Positions 1-10,098 are shown, counted from the stretch's first letter. The stretch is DNA of 64,000 nt from CAWJMD01 sp963843835 (GCA_963843835.1 CAWJMD010000001.1:1196920-1260919); one strand, 5' to 3'. A program made the numbers and translations. The notes: a model not told the origin generated them from the letters alone.

Positions 1-102
1 AAGACCTTGACCCGCGAGCTCGGCGCCGCCACCGACCGGCTGGCCGCGATCACCGACCGGCTCGGCCGATCTCGAACCGCCCACGCGGGAGCGGGCACCT
101 GA
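1..102 (+). CDS. C-terminal end of an upstream gene (partial)
   Basis: An open frame enters from the left edge and stops at TGA 100-102. The 33 visible residues include an amphipathic, helix-like stretch with two similar heptad-sized units (ATDRLAA, ITDRLGR). By gene order in actinobacteria (pafB-pafC-tatA-tatC-helicase) this could be the end of a WYL-domain regulator such as PafC. The visible tail has no diagnostic motif, so this rests on synteny only. Confidence 0.4.
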   Translation, partial: KTLTRELGAATDRLAAITDRLGRSRTAHAGAGT

Positions 103-144
103 CGTACGATCGCAGGGCACCAGCCGTCCACTTCAGAGGTGACC

Positions 145-515
145 ATGTTCCGCAACCTCGGGCTCCCGAGATCATCATCATCCTTGTCGTGCTCGTGCTG
201 CTGTTCGGGGCCAAGCGCCTGCCGGACGCCGCGCGCAGCCTGGGCCGATCGATGCGGATCTTCAAGTCCGAGGTCAAGGAGATGGGCAACGACGATGAGC
301 AGGCCACGCCGCCGGCAGCTGCCCCGCCTCGTGAGGTCGAGGGCCGGGTCGTCGAGCCCGGCCCCTCGCCGAGCGCAGCGGCGACCCCGCCGAGCCCGCC
401 GACCGCGACCGCTGAGCCGACCCGCTCAGCCCTGACGTCCCGTGGTAACCATCCCGGGCAACCGGTCCGGCGCGCCAGCCCGGGCCGCGGGACCCCGAGG
501 GGCGGATGCCCCTAG
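145..515 (+). CDS. tatA: Sec-independent translocase subunit TatA (frameshifted)
   Basis: TatA forms the pore-like oligomer of the twin-arginine translocase, which exports folded proteins. The start ATG 145 follows an AGAGG ribosome-binding site. The first codons read MFRNLG. One base then appears to be missing in a G run near 160, after which the frame reads PEIIIILVVLVLLFGAKRLP, the classic single TatA transmembrane helix and FGxKxLP hinge. An amphipathic helix (residues about 25-45) and an acidic, Pro/Ala-rich tail follow. tatC lies directly downstream. The 3' end is uncertain: the frame stops at 515, but another frame stops at 435, a more usual TatA length. Confidence 0.85.
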
Positions 516-1343
516 GCGAGCACCTGCGCGAGCTGCGCATCCGGCTGGTCCGCTCGGTGCTGGCGATCATCGCCTGCACGATCATCGGCGGCGTTCTTCT
601 ACCACGAGCTCTTCGACCTGCTCACCGAGCCGATCAACTCGATCAAGCAGGACCACCCCGGCCTCAAGCTGAACTTCGGTGGCGTCGGCGACCCGTTCAC
701 CTTCGCCCTGAAGATCTGCGCGATGGCGGGTCTGTTCGCCTCTAGCCCGGTGTGGCTGTACAACCTGTGGGGCTTCGTCGCCCCCGGCCTGCACAAGAAG
801 GAGCGGCGTTACGGCGTCGCCTTCGTCGCCGTGAGCGTCCCGCTGTTCATCGGCGGAGCAGTGCTCGCGTACTTCTTCCTTCCCAAGGGCTTCGACCTGC
901 TCATCGGGTTCAACCCCGACCCGGGCAACGTCGCGAACATCATCAGCCTCAACGACTACATGTCGTTCGTGCTGCGGATGTTCCTCGTCTTCGGCATCGC
1001 TTTCGTCATGCCGGTGTTCCTCGTTCGGCCTGAACCTGGCCGGCATCGTCACCGGGCGACAGCTGCTACGGGCCTGGCGCCAGGTCGATCCTCGGCGCCT
1101 TCCTGTTCGCCGCCATCGCGACGCCGTCCGGCGACCCGTGGACGATGACGGCGCTCGCGATGCCGATGCTGGTGCTGTACTACATCGCCGCCGCGCTGTC
1201 GCTGCTCGTCGACCGCCGCCGCGTCGTGAGGGCATCGACGGTCTCGACTACTCGTCCCTCGACGACGACCGGCGAGTCCGCTGGACACGACCACCACGCC
1301 GCTCGACCCGGACACCGACCCGGACCGCCGCGACGAGACCTGA
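506..1343 (+). CDS. tatC: Sec-independent translocase subunit TatC (several frameshifts)
   Basis: TatC is the polytopic membrane subunit that binds twin-arginine signal peptides. The N-terminus MPLGEHLRELRIRLVRS is diagnostic. Six hydrophobic segments follow when frames are joined, including the SSPVWLYNLWGFVAPGLHKKERR loop region and IATPSGDPWTM. Extra or missing single bases occur near 592, 1022, 1086, 1222 and 1275. A GTG at 442 could be the true start if one more frameshift lies near 480, since the bases just before 506 read RDPEGR in frame. The acidic C-terminal tail ends at TGA 1341. The gene sits between tatA and a lipid-kinase gene, as in many actinobacteria. Confidence 0.9.
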
Positions 1344-1352
1344 TCCGCCCAC

Positions 1353-1358
1353 TAGCCT
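1353..1358 (+). promoter_or_regulatory. -10 box for a leaderless dagK transcript
   Basis: TAGCCT lies six bases before the GTG at 1365, with no Shine-Dalgarno sequence between. This spacing puts the transcription start at the start codon. No good -35 hexamer is seen. Confidence 0.4.
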
Positions 1359-1364
1359 TCGGCC

Positions 1365-2250
1365 GTGACGCGTCGCCTCGCCCTGCTGGTCAACCCGACG
1401 TCCGGCAAGGGCCGCGGCGGGCGCCTGCTCGATCCGGTCGCCGAGCGGCTCGCGCCGCAGCGGCATCGACGTCGACGTGGTCGTCGGGCGTGACGCCGAC
1501 GAGGCCTTCGACCGGGTGCGGAACCGGGTAGCCGACGGTGTCGACGGCCTGGTCGCCGTGGGTGGCGACGGCCTGGTCAACATCGCGCTGCAGGTGGTCG
1601 CCGGCACCGACGTACCGCTCGGCATCGTCCCCGCCGGCACGGGCAACGACATCGCCCGCGCGCTCGGGCTCCCGCTGGACGACCCGGTCGCCGCCGTCGA
1701 CCTGGCCGCCCGCGGCGGCCGACCCGGGCGGTCGACCTCGGCCGGGCCAACGGTCGCTGGTTCGCCGGCGTGCTCGGCTCCGGCTTCGACTCGATGGTCA
1801 ACGAGCGGGCCAACCGGATGACCTGGCCGCAGCGGGCGCAGCCGCTACAACCTCGCGATCCTCGCCGAGCTGCGCACCTTCCGGCCGGTGCCCTACACCC
1901 TCGAGCTCGACGGCGAGACGCTGGCAGACCGAGGCGATGCTGGTCGCGGTCGGCAACGGGCCGTCGTACGGCGGCGGCATGCGGGTCTGCCCGGACGCCC
2001 GGCTGGACGACGGCCTGCTCGACGTCACCGTGCTCGGCCCGATCTCCAAGCCGGAGTTCCTCCGGGTGTTCCCGACCGTCTACAAGGGCACCCACGTGCA
2101 ACCACCCGGCGGTGACCGTGCGCCGGGCCCGCCAGGTCGTGCCTGACGCTCGCCGGCGTGACGGCGTACGCCGACGGCGAGCGGGTGTCGGTGCTGCCGG
2201 TGCACGTCGAGGCCGTGCCCGGCGCGCTGCGGGTCTTCGCCGCCGGGTAG
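1365..2250 (+). CDS. Diacylglycerol kinase family lipid kinase (frameshifted)
   Basis: The joined frames give a roughly 295-residue YegS/DagK-type lipid kinase, which phosphorylates diacylglycerol or a related lipid at the membrane using ATP. Visible motifs are LLVNPTSGKG at the N-terminus, VAVGGDGLVN (the GGDG ATP-binding loop), GIVPAGTGNDIAR and, late in the protein, the TAYADGERV segment typical of the C-terminal sandwich. Frameshifts of one base occur near 1455, 1725, 1840, 1925, 2100 and 2143. The gene lies between tatC and the HelY helicase, a common actinobacterial order. Substrate specificity cannot be read from the sequence. Confidence 0.85.
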
Positions 2251-2261
2251 CCGCCGGCACG

Positions 2262-2267
2262 TAGATT
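2262..2267 (+). promoter_or_regulatory. -10 box for a leaderless helY transcript
   Basis: TAGATT lies eight bases upstream of ATG 2276 with no ribosome-binding site between, suggesting a leaderless mRNA. Confidence 0.4.
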
Positions 2268-2275
2268 GAGCGCGC

Positions 2276-5049
2276 ATGGCCACCCCCGCGCAGCGGTACG
2301 CCGACGCGCGCCGCAGCCGGGCCCGCGCCGGCACCCAGCTGGCCTCGTTCGCGGCGCTCGTACCCCTTCGGCCTGGACCCCTTCCAGGTGACGGCCTGCG
2401 AGGCGCTCGAGGGCGGCCGCGGCGTGCTGGTCGCCGCACCCACCGGCGCCGGCAAGACCGTGGTCGGCGAGTTCGCCGTGCACCTCGCCCTCGCCGAGGG
2501 CCGCAAGTGCTTCTACACGACCCCGATCAAGGCGCTGTCCAACCAGAAGTACGCCGACCTGGTCGCGCCGCTACGGCGCCGAGCAGGTCGGCCTGCTCAC
2601 CGGCGACAACAGCGTCAACGGCGAGGCGCCGGTGGTCGTGATGACCACCGAGGTGCTGCGCAACATGCTCTACGCCGGCTCCGGCACCTCGCGCGGCCTG
2701 GGCTACGTCGTGATGGACGAGGTGCACTACCTGGCCGACCGGTTCCGCGGCGCGGTCTGGGAGGAGGTGATCATCCACCTGCCGGAGTCGGTGCGCGCTG
2801 GTGTCGCTGTCGGCGACGGTCAGCAACGCCGAGGAGTTCGGCGACTGGCTGGTGACCGTGCGCGGCGACACCGACGGTCGTGCGTCGAGGAGCACCGGCC
2901 GGTGCCGCTGTGGCAGCACGTGCTGGTCGGCGGCCGGCTGTACGACCTGTTCGTCGACGCCGACGCGCCCGCAAAGCGACGGCTCGCCAAGGTCAACCCC
3001 GAGCTGGTCCGGCTGTCCCGCGAGCAGGACCGGTTCGCCGGCTCGGCGGCCCAGCGCCCGGCCCGCGGCGGCCGCCGGGTCCGCGGCGTGCCGGCCCGCC
3101 GAGCCGGGTGGAGGTGATCGACCGGCTGGACGCCGAGGGGCTGCTGCCGGCCATCACGTTCATCTTCAGCCGGGCCGGCTGCGACGCCGCGGTCAGCAGT
3201 GCCTGCGCGCCGGGCTGCGGCTGCTCGACCCGGCCGAGGACGCGCCGAGATCCGCGGCGATCGTCGAGGCGCGCTGCGCCGACATCCCGCGCGGAGGACC
3301 TGCACGTCCTGGGCTACTACGAGTGGCTCGACGGGCTCGAGCGCGGCATCGCCGCCCACCACGCCGGGATGCTGCCGACCTTCAAGGAGGTCGTCGAGGA
3401 GCTGTTCGTCCGCGGCCTGGTCAAGGCGGTGTTCGCCACCGAGACCCTGGCGCTGGGCATCAACATGCCGGCCCGCTCCGTGGTGCTCGAGCGGCTGGTC
3501 AAGTGGAACGGCGAGGCCACGCCGACGTCACGCCGGGGGAGTACACCCAGCTCACCGGCCGGGCCGGGCGGCGCGGCATCGACGTCGAGGGCCACGCCGT
3601 CGTGCTGTGGCAGCCGGGCTCGACCCGCGGCGCTCGCCGGGCTGGCCTCGACCCGCACCTATCCGCTGCGCTCCAGCTTCCGGCCGTCGTACAACATGGC
3701 CGTCAACCTGGTCGGGCAGGTCGGCCGGGAGCGCGGCCCGCGAGCTGCTGCGAGTCGTCGTTCGCGCAGTTCCAGGCCGACCGGGCGGTGGTCGGGCTGG
3801 CCCGGCAGGTCGCCCGCAACGAGGAGGCCCTGGCCGGCTACCGCGAGGCGATGACCTGCCACCTCGGCGACTTCGAGGAGTACGCCGGGCTGCGCCGGGC
3901 GATCGCCGACCGCGAGGCGGCGCTGTCGCGCAGCGGCGCGGCGAACCGGCGGGCGCAGGCCGCGGCCTCGCTGGAGCAGCTGCGGCCCGGCGACGTCATC
4001 CGGGTGCCCGCCGGCCGGCGCGCCGGGCTGGCCGTCGTGCTCGACCCCGGCACGGTCGGCGGGCGCCGACGGCCCGCGGCCGACGGTGCTCACCGCGGAG
4101 CGGCAGGTCCGCCGGCTGTCGCTGGCCGACTTCCCGGTCGCCGGTCGAGGCGCTGGACCGGCTGCGGATCCCGAAGACGTTCAACCCGCGCAACCCGGCC
4201 AGCCGCCGCGACCTGGCCTCCACGCTGCGCGGCACCGGGCTCGGCCGGACCCGCCCGGGCGCGGCGCGCCGCGCGCCAGGTCGGCCGCGGCCGACGACGA
4301 CGAGATGCTGCGGCTGCGCGGCCGAGCTGCGGGCGCACCCGTGCCACGGCTGCGCCGAGCGCGAGGACCACGCCCGCTGGGCCGAGCGCTACCACCGGCT
4401 GCAGCGGCGACACCGACGGCGCTGCGCGGCGGGTCCGGGGCGCACCCACACCATCGCCCGCACGTTCGACCGGGTCTGCGACGGTGCTGCAGCGAGCTCG
4501 GCTACCTCGACGGCGACGAGGTGACGACCGCCGGACGGCGCGCTCGGCGCGCTCTACACCGAGCTGGACCTGCTGGCCGCCGAGTGCCTGCGCGGGGGCG
4601 TCTGGGAGGGCCTGGCGCCGGCCGAGCTGCGCCTCGCGTGGTCTCGGCGCTGGTCTACGAGTCGCGCCGGGACGACGACGCCGACGCCGCCGCAGCTGCC
4701 GCGCGGGCCGGACCCGGGAGGCGCTGGCCGAGACCGAGCGGCGGTGGCGGCGCGCTCGAGGAGCGCGGAGCGGTCGCACCGGCTGGCTCCCGGCCCGCGA
4801 GCCGGACCTCGGCTTCGCCTGGGCGGCCTACCGCTGGGCCTCCGGCACCGCGCTGGACGCCGTGCTGCGCGACGCCGAGCTGGCGGCCGGCGACTTCGTC
4901 CGCTGGACCAAGCAGCTGCTGGACCTGCTCGGCCAGATCGCCGACGCGAGCCGGCAGCAGCCGGGCGCCGAGCCGGTCGGCGTGCCGCCGCCCGCAAGGC
5001 GGCCGACCTGCTGCGCCGCGGGGTGGTCGCCTACTCGTCGGTCGCCTGA
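2276..5049 (+). CDS. helY: DEAD/DEAH-box RNA helicase, HelY/Ski2-like (many frameshifts)
   Basis: The joined frames give a roughly 920-residue superfamily 2 helicase of the Ski2/Mtr4-like HelY family. Motifs in order are LDPFQ (Q-like), APTGAGKT (Walker A, near residue 60), TTPIKALSNQK (Ia), DEVHY (Walker B, motif II), LSATVSN (III), TFIFSRAGCD (IV), FATETLALGINMPA (V) and QLTGRAGRRGID (VI). A C-terminal DSHCT-like domain contains HPCHGC and ends ADLLRRGVVAYSSVA. At least ten single-base shifts are needed, for example near 2358, 2571, 2800, 3230, 3640 and 4140. Because every helicase motif survives intact, sequencing error is far likelier than a pseudogene. The tat operon neighbourhood supports the name. 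Confidence 0.9.
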
Positions 5050-5073
5050 GCCGGACTGTCGGTCGCGCCGTCC

Positions 5074-5079
5074 TACCGT
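5074..5079 (+). promoter_or_regulatory. -10 box for a leaderless transcript
   Basis: TACCGT lies six bases before GTG 5086, with no Shine-Dalgarno sequence. CCGGAC sits 17 bases further upstream as a weak -35. Confidence 0.35.
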
Positions 5080-5085
5080 GGGGCC

Positions 5086-5653
5086 GTGCTGGAGACCGCC
5101 GCCGAGACCGCTGCCCTGCAGGAGCTGCTGGACCGCTCGCTGTCCGACGTCGACCGAGCACCTGCGCAGCATCATCAACCAGGACCGGGTGCTGACCGCG
5201 GCCGACCTGGTGGCGCTGCTGACCGGCATGAAGGTGCTCACCGTCGCAACGGTCACCGCTCGGGGCGAGCCGCGGATCAGTGCGCTGGACGGCCACTTCC
5301 TGCACGCCACCTGGAGCTTCAGCACCAGCGCCACGGCCGCCAAGGCCCGGCACCTGCGCGACCGGCCGGCGGTGAGCGTCGCCCACGTCGACGGCGAGGA
5401 GCTGGCGGTCTTCAGCCACGGCCGGGTCGAGCGGATGCGGGAGTCCGACCCGGACTGGGACGAGATCCTCGGCGCACTGGATCGCCCACTACGGCAGCTC
5501 GCCGCTGGACGTGGGGCGACGACATCTGCCTCTACCGCTATCGCCCGCACTGGATGGTCGGCTACGCCGCCTCCCGGTCCGAGCTGCTCGCCAAGCGTGG
5601 TGTCGCCAGCTCGAGCGGGTGCCGCGATCAGCTCGCGCTGTGCACCGCGGTGA
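5086..5653 (+). CDS. Pyridoxamine 5'-phosphate oxidase-like (PNPOx) protein
   Basis: A roughly 185-residue protein of the split-barrel flavin- or heme-binding superfamily. The core KVLTVATVTARGEPRIS, then STSATAAKARHLR and PAVSVAHVDGEELAVFSHGR, matches the FMN-binding barrel of general-stress PNPOx proteins. The late GDDICLYRYRPHWMVGY is the usual C-terminal strand. An N-terminal helix of about 35 residues precedes the barrel. Shifts occur near 5155, 5485 and before the stop. The end is uncertain and probably overlaps the convergent exonuclease gene by a few bases. The substrate is unknown; members include F420-, FMN- and heme-linked enzymes. Confidence 0.75.
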
Positions 5654-6558
5654 ACGCCGACAGCACCCGGTTGAGCGGGCTGTCCAGCCCCCAGCGCTGC
5701 GACAGCTCGACCAGCCGGTCCGGGTCCCGCGGGCTCGCCGGGATGACCGTCGTCGTACGCCGGCAGCGGCACGTCGGCGGCAACTGCGACCACCTTCGGG
5801 GCCACCGCCAGGTAGTCGCGAGCCGCCGCCAGCTTGGCCCGGGCACCGGCCGGCATCGCGGTGTCGCCGGCGTCCAGCGCCTCGAGCAGCGCCCGGCAGC
5901 GAGCCGTACTGCGTGATCAGCGCCGCCGCGGTCTTGTCGCCGACCCCGGCGACGCCGGGCAGCCCGTCGCTGGGGTCGCCGCGCAGCGTGGCGAAGTCGG
6001 CGTAGGCCGCGGCCCGGGATGCCGTACTTCGCGCTCACCCAGGCCTCGTCGACGACCTCGGCCCGGCCGACCCCGCGAGCGGTGTAGAGGATCCGCACCG
6101 CCGGGCGTCGTCGACCAGCTGGAACAGGTCGCGGTCGCCGGTGACGACGTCGACCGGGCCGGGGTCGCGGATCGCCAGGGTGCCGATCACGTCGTCGGCC
6201 TCGTAGCCGTCGACGCCGAAGCAGGCGATGCCGAGCGCGTCCAGCACCTCCTCGATGACGGCGACCTGCGGGGAGAGCGCGTCGGGGACCTCCTCCTCGT
6301 CCCCGGTCGCCACCCGGTGCGCCTTGTACGACGGCAGCGCGGCGACCCGGAAGGCCGGGCGCCAGTCGGCGTCCATCGCGGCGACCAGCCGGTCGGGCTG
6401 CCGGTCGGCGACCAGCCGGGCGATGAAGTCGAGCAGCCCGCGGACCGCGTTGACCGGGGTGCCGTCCGGCGCCGTGATCGTGTCCGGCACGCCGAAGAAG
6501 GCGCGGAAGTACAGCGAGGGCGTGTCGAGCAGCAGCAGCTTGCCGGGTCCGCGGTCAC
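5628..6558 (-). CDS. 5'-3' exonuclease (PIN/flap-endonuclease type, frameshifted)
   Basis: A stand-alone homologue of the 5'-nuclease domain of DNA polymerase I, about 310 residues. The N-terminal metal-binding motif LLLLDTPSLYFRAFFGVPD is followed by AMDADWRPAFR and YKAHR. The central acidic motif is GYEADDVIGTLA and then VTGDRDLFQLV. The helix-3-turn-helix DNA-binding region GVAGVGDKTAAALI is visible after joining frames. GTG 6558 is the likeliest start (VTADPGK). Single-base shifts occur near 6545, 6105, 6018 and 5900. Such proteins process flaps and RNA primers and can supplement Pol I. The gene is divergent from the M24 peptidase. Confidence 0.85.
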
Positions 6559-6595
6559 GGGTGCGAGCCTGCCAGATCGGGGCCGACGGGCGGCG

Positions 6596-6624
6596 CTGAC
6601 CGGTCGACGGCGTGCGTCTAGATT
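6596..6624 (+). promoter_or_regulatory. Sigma-70-type promoter of the M24 peptidase gene (leaderless)
   Basis: CTGACC (6596-6601) and TAGATT (6619-6624) are separated by exactly 17 bases. The ATG at 6632 is seven bases past the -10, so the transcript should start at or next to the start codon. No Shine-Dalgarno sequence is present. Confidence 0.55.
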
Positions 6625-6631
6625 GGCAGCC

Positions 6632-7750
6632 ATGACTGGCCACCTCACTTCTCCGGACCGGGTGTCACCGCCCAGAAGGCTGCCGCGGACGCCGGCATCG
6701 ACGCCCTGCTGGTGACGCCCGGCCCCGACCTGCGCTGGCTGACCGGCTACGACGCGCTGCCGCTGGAGCGGCTCACCTGCCTGGTGCTGCCGGCATCCGG
6801 CGCGCCGTTCCTGGTCGCTCCCGGGCTGGAGGTCCCCGCGGTGCTGGCCTCGCCGGTGCGCGACCTGGACGTCGAGGTCGTCGGCTGGGGCGAGACCGAG
6901 GACCCGTACGCGGTGATCGCCGGCGCGGCTCGGCAGCGCCGGAGCGGGTCGCCCTGGCCAACCGGATGTGGGCCGAGCAGGTGCTGCGGATGCGGGCCGC
7001 GCTGCCGGGCGCCGAGCAGACCCTGGCCTCCGGCGTGCTCGGCGACCTGCGGATGCGCAAGAGCACCGAGGAGGTCGACGCGCTGCGCCGGGCCGGCCAG
7101 GCCATCGACCGGGTGCACGCCCGGATGGCGGAGTTCCTGCAGCCCGGGCGCACCGAGCGCGAGGCCGGCCGGGACATCGCCCCGGCGATCCTCGACGAGG
7201 GCCACGCCACCGTCGACTTCGTCATCGTCGGCTCCGGGCCCAACGGCGCCTCGCCGCACCACGAGGTCGGCGACCGGGTGCTCGAGGCCGGCGACGTCGT
7301 GGTCGTCGACATCGGCGGGACGACGCCGGAGGGCTACTGCTCGGACTGCACCCGGATGTACACCCTGGGCGAGCCGCCGGCGGAGTTCGTCGACGTACTT
7401 CCGGGTGCTGCACGAGGCCCAGCTGGCGGCCTGCGCGCACGCCCGGCCCGGGGTCACCGCCGAGTCGGTCGACGCGGCGGCCCGCACGGTGATCACCGAC
7501 GCCGGGTACGGCGAGCGTTCATCCACCGCACCGGCCACGGCATCGGCGTGGAGACCCACGAGGACCCCTACATCGTCGACGGGCAACACGACCGGTCGCT
7601 CGAGCCGGGCATGGCGTTCTCCATCGAGCCGGGCATCTACCTGCGGGGCCGCCACGGCGCGCGGATCGAGGACATCGTGGTCATGCACCGACGACGGCAT
7701 CGAGCGGCTCAACGTCACCGACCGCGACTACGTCGTGCTGGCGGGCCTGA
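6632..7750 (+). CDS. M24 family metallopeptidase (Xaa-Pro peptidase-like)
   Basis: A roughly 370-residue creatinase/prolidase-fold enzyme that hydrolyses an N-terminal residue before proline, or a related amide. The N-terminal domain contains PGPDLRWLTGYDALPLERL. The C-terminal pita-bread domain shows the five metal ligands: VVVDIGG (Asp), YCSDCTRMY (Asp), THE-type RTGHGIGVETHEDP (His), FSIEPGIY (Glu) and ARIEDIVV (Glu). One-base shifts occur near 6675, 6945, 7398, 7520, 7688 and at the stop. It is immediately followed by an acyl-CoA dehydrogenase gene with a four-base gap, so the two are probably co-transcribed. Confidence 0.85.
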
Positions 7751-7753
7751 CCC

Positions 7754-8902
7754 GTGGCCGTCGACCGTCATCCTGCCGACCGAGGAGGCCATCGCGCTGC
7801 TCGACGCTCACCCGCGAGCTCGCCCGCGAGGAGCTCGCACCGAAGGCCGCGGCGTACGAGGCCGACAGCCGCTTCCCCCGCGAGGTCTTCCGCACCCTGG
7901 GCAAGGCCGGCCTGCTCGGGCTGCCCTACGCCGAGGAGTACGGCGGCGGCGGCCAGCCCTACGAGGTCTACCTGCAGGTGGTCGAGGAGCTGGCCAGCGT
8001 CTGGGGACCGTCGGCCGAGGGCGTCAGCGTGCACACCCTGGCCTGCTTCCCGCTGGCGCGAGTTCGGCACCGAGGAGCAGCGGCCCGCTGGCTGCCCGAC
8101 ATGGTCGGCGGCGAGCTGCTCGGCGCCTACTGCCTGTCCGAGCCGGAGTCCGGCTCGGACGCCGCCGCGCTGTGCACCCGCGCCGTGCGCGACGGCGACG
8201 ACTACGTCGTCAACGGCACCAAGGCCTGGATCACCCATGGCGGCGAGGCCGACTTCTACAGCCTGTTCGTGCCGCACCTCCGACGACGGCGCCGGCGGCA
8301 TCTCCTGCCTGCTGGTCGACGGCGCCACGCCGGGGGACTCGGCGGCCGAGCCCGAGCACAAGATGGGCTTCACGGCTCCACCACCGCGCAGGTCGTGCTA
8401 CGACGACGCGCGGGTCGCCGCGGACCGGCTGCTCGGCGCCGAGGGTCAGGGGTTCAAGATCGCCCTGGCCGCGCTCGACGGCGGCCGGCTCGGCATCGCC
8501 GCCTGCGCGGTCGGGCTGGCCCAGGCCGCCCTCGACGCCGCGGTCGGCCTACGCCCAGGAGCGCCGGCAGTTCGGCCGCCGCTGCGTCGAGTTCCAGGGC
8601 CTGTCGTTCCTGCTGGCCGACATGGCGACCGGGGTGGAGGCCGGCCGCGCGCTGTACCTCGATGCGGCCCGGCGCCGCGACCGCGGGCCAGCCGTTCGGC
8701 AAGCAGGCGGCGATGGCCAAGCTGTTCTGCACCGACATGGCGATGCGGGTGACCACCGATGCCGTCCAGGTGCTCGGCGGCTACGGCTACGTCGAGCGAC
8801 TACCCGGTCGAGCGCTACCTGCGCGAGGCCAAGGCGCTGCAGATCGTCGAGGGCACCAACCAGATCCAGCGGATGGTGATCGCCCGCCACCTGACCCGGT
8901 GA
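7754..8902 (+). CDS. Acyl-CoA dehydrogenase (frameshifted)
   Basis: A roughly 380-residue flavoprotein that oxidises an acyl-CoA to the 2-enoyl-CoA, passing electrons to ETF. It shows the N-terminal helical domain (LTRELAREELAPKAA, GLLGLPYAEEYGG), the flavin/substrate signature YCLSEPESGSDAAAL, VNGTKAWITHGG, then RRQFGR and the C-terminal YPVERYLREAK...IVEGTNQIQR signature. The catalytic Glu would lie in the VEGTN segment, as in short-chain enzymes. At least eight single-base shifts are needed (for example 7808, 8060, 8280, 8370, 8549, 8800). The chain length preferred is not clear. The neighbouring Lrp/AsnC gene may regulate the pair. Confidence 0.9.
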
Positions 8903-8928
8903 CGTCAGCCGTGGCCGATCAAGGCCCT

Positions 8929-8934
8929 ACGGTT
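8929..8934 (+). promoter_or_regulatory. Possible -10 box for a leaderless Lrp/AsnC transcript
   Basis: TACGGT lies about seven bases before GTG 8941 with no ribosome-binding site. A GTG at 8901, overlapping the upstream stop, is an alternative start. Confidence 0.3.
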
Positions 8935-8940
8935 GGCCCT

Positions 8941-9382
8941 GTGGAGGACATCGACCGCCAGATCGTCGAGCTGCTGGTGCAGGACGGCCGGATGAGCTAC
9001 ACCGACCTGGGCAAGGCCACCGGCTTGTCCACCTCGGCGGTGCACCAGCGGGTCCGCCGGCTCGAGCAGCGCGGGGTGATCCGGGGCTACGCCGCGGTGA
9101 TCGACGCCGAGGCGGTCGGCCTGCCGCTCACGGCGTTCATCTCGATCCGGCCGATCGACCCCAGCGCCCCCGACGACGCCCCCGAGCGGCTGCGCGACCT
9201 GCCCGAGATCGAGGCCTGCCACTCGGTGGCAGGGGAGGAGAGCTACATCCTGAAGGTCCGGGTCGCGCACCCCGGCCGACCTGGAGAGCCTGCTGGCCCG
9301 GATCCGGGCCGCGGCCAACGTCTCGACCCGGACCACGATCGTGCTGAGCACCCCGTACGAGCAAAGACCTCTCAAGGTCTGA
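8941..9382 (+). CDS. Lrp/AsnC family transcriptional regulator
   Basis: A roughly 147-residue feast/famine regulator. The N-terminal helix-turn-helix reads DIDRQIVELLVQDGRMSYTD, then TGLSTSAVHQRVRRLEQRGVI, and the ligand-binding RAM domain contains GLPLTAFISIRP, EACHSVAGEESYILKVRV and TRTTIVLSTPYE. These proteins form octamers and usually sense amino acids. One-base shifts near 9272 and 9362 break the RAM domain. It lies downstream of the M24/acyl-CoA dehydrogenase pair and about 1.2 kb from kamA, so control of amino-acid catabolism genes here is plausible but unproven. Confidence 0.9.
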
Positions 9383-9408
9383 GGCTGCCGGGTCAAGTCC
9401 GCCCCACG

Positions 9409-9434
9409 GTCCGGGCAAGAGAGTTCGTCCGGAC
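9409..9434 (+). terminator. Hairpin after the Lrp/AsnC gene
   Basis: GTCCGG and CCGGAC form a six-base perfect inverted repeat around a 14-base loop, about 27 bases past the stop codon. There is no U tract, so this is a weak terminator call. Confidence 0.3.
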
Positions 9435-9493
9435 TTGTGCCGGGCGCGGGGTTTGCGTCATACAGGAGGGGGCCCGGGGGGACATTCCGGGCC
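9435..9493 (+). promoter_or_regulatory. Promoter and 5'-UTR hairpin of the CAP-domain gene
   Basis: TTGTGC (9435-9440) and TCATAC (9458-9463) are 17 bases apart, matching a sigma-70-type promoter. The expected start is near 9470, exactly where a perfect seven-base inverted repeat begins (GGCCCGG 9471-9477, CCGGGCC 9487-9493). The RNA would therefore begin with a stable stem-loop, 41 bases before the GTG. Confidence 0.4.
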
Positions 9494-9534
9494 TGCACGG
9501 GGGGAGGACCTGACCCCTGCCGAAGGACCTCGAC

Positions 9535-9987
9535 GTGCGAACGACCCGTTCTGCCCTGCTGTCCCTGCTCACCGCGACCGCCCTGGTCGCCGCCACCGGT
9601 CTCGTGGGTGCTGCCCCCGCGACGGCCGAGACCACCCGCGAGGCGCGGATGGTCGCCAAGATCAACACCGTCCGGGCCAACCACGGGCTGCCGACGCTGC
9701 GGACCAGCCCCGACCTGATGGCTGCGGCTCGGGCCCACACCGTCGCGATGGCGGGTCAGCGCTACCTGTTCCACACCGCCTCGTTCACGACGATCTGCTG
9801 CTGGTCGTCAGTCGGCGAGAACATCGGGCGCGGCTTCTCGGTCCGTGGCGTGCACCGGGCGTTGATGCACTCGGCGCCGCACCGGGCGAACATCCTGAAC
9901 GGACGGATGCGCGAGGTCGGGGTGGGCGTGGTCTCCGCCGGTGGCCAGCTCTGGGTGACCGAGGTGTTCCGGGAGAGGTCCGGCTGA
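9535..9987 (+). CDS. Secreted CAP/SCP-domain protein
   Basis: An intact 150-residue protein. A Sec signal peptide (residues 1-32) has a basic start, a hydrophobic core LLSLLTATALVAATGLVG and an AxA cleavage site (PATA). The mature part is a minimal CAP domain (cysteine-rich secretory / SCP family): INTVRANHGLPTLRTSPDLMAAARAHT, then GENIGRG and HRALMHSAPHRANILNGRMREVGVGV, including the usual His and Glu positions. Bacterial CAP proteins are extracellular and mostly of unknown function; some bind lipids or cell-wall material. A GTG start is used; AAGGA (9522-9526) lies nine bases upstream. Only two Cys are present, adjacent in TTICCWSS. Confidence 0.85.
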   Translation: MRTTRSALLSLLTATALVAATGLVGAAPATAETTREARMVAKINTVRANHGLPTLRTSPDLMAAARAHTVAMAGQRYLFHTASFTTICCWSSVGENIGRGFSVRGVHRALMHSAPHRANILNGRMREVGVGVVSAGGQLWVTEVFRERSG

Positions 9988-10015
9988 CCGGACCGACGGC
10001 TGGGCGGGGCCGCTG

Positions 10016-10044
10016 TTGACAGGTGACGGTCTCAGGAGTCCAGT
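10016..10044 (+). promoter_or_regulatory. Promoter of the cNMP-binding protein gene
   Basis: A perfect -35 TTGACA (10016-10021) is followed after 17 bases by a weak -10, TCCAGT (10039-10044). The ATG at 10099 has an AGGAGG site (10089-10094). Confidence 0.45.
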
Positions 10045-10098
10045 GGCAGGACACGACCGCCCCCGCCGGGGTGACCGTCGTTCCTCCCAGGAGGCCGG

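Noticed and set aside
1022..1090. Programmed ribosomal frameshifting
   Set aside because: Breaks are far too frequent, lie in many unrelated genes and lack slippery heptamers.
2801..5653. A 950-codon plus-strand frame
   Set aside because: It is a patchwork of shadow frames of helY and the PNPOx-like gene, created by lack of stops; real protein segments switch between frames.
1..9382. Interpretation of broken genes as true pseudogenes
   Set aside because: Every catalytic motif of tatC, helY, acyl-CoA dehydrogenase and others is intact and the breaks are one-base shifts with no premature decay or missense loss.
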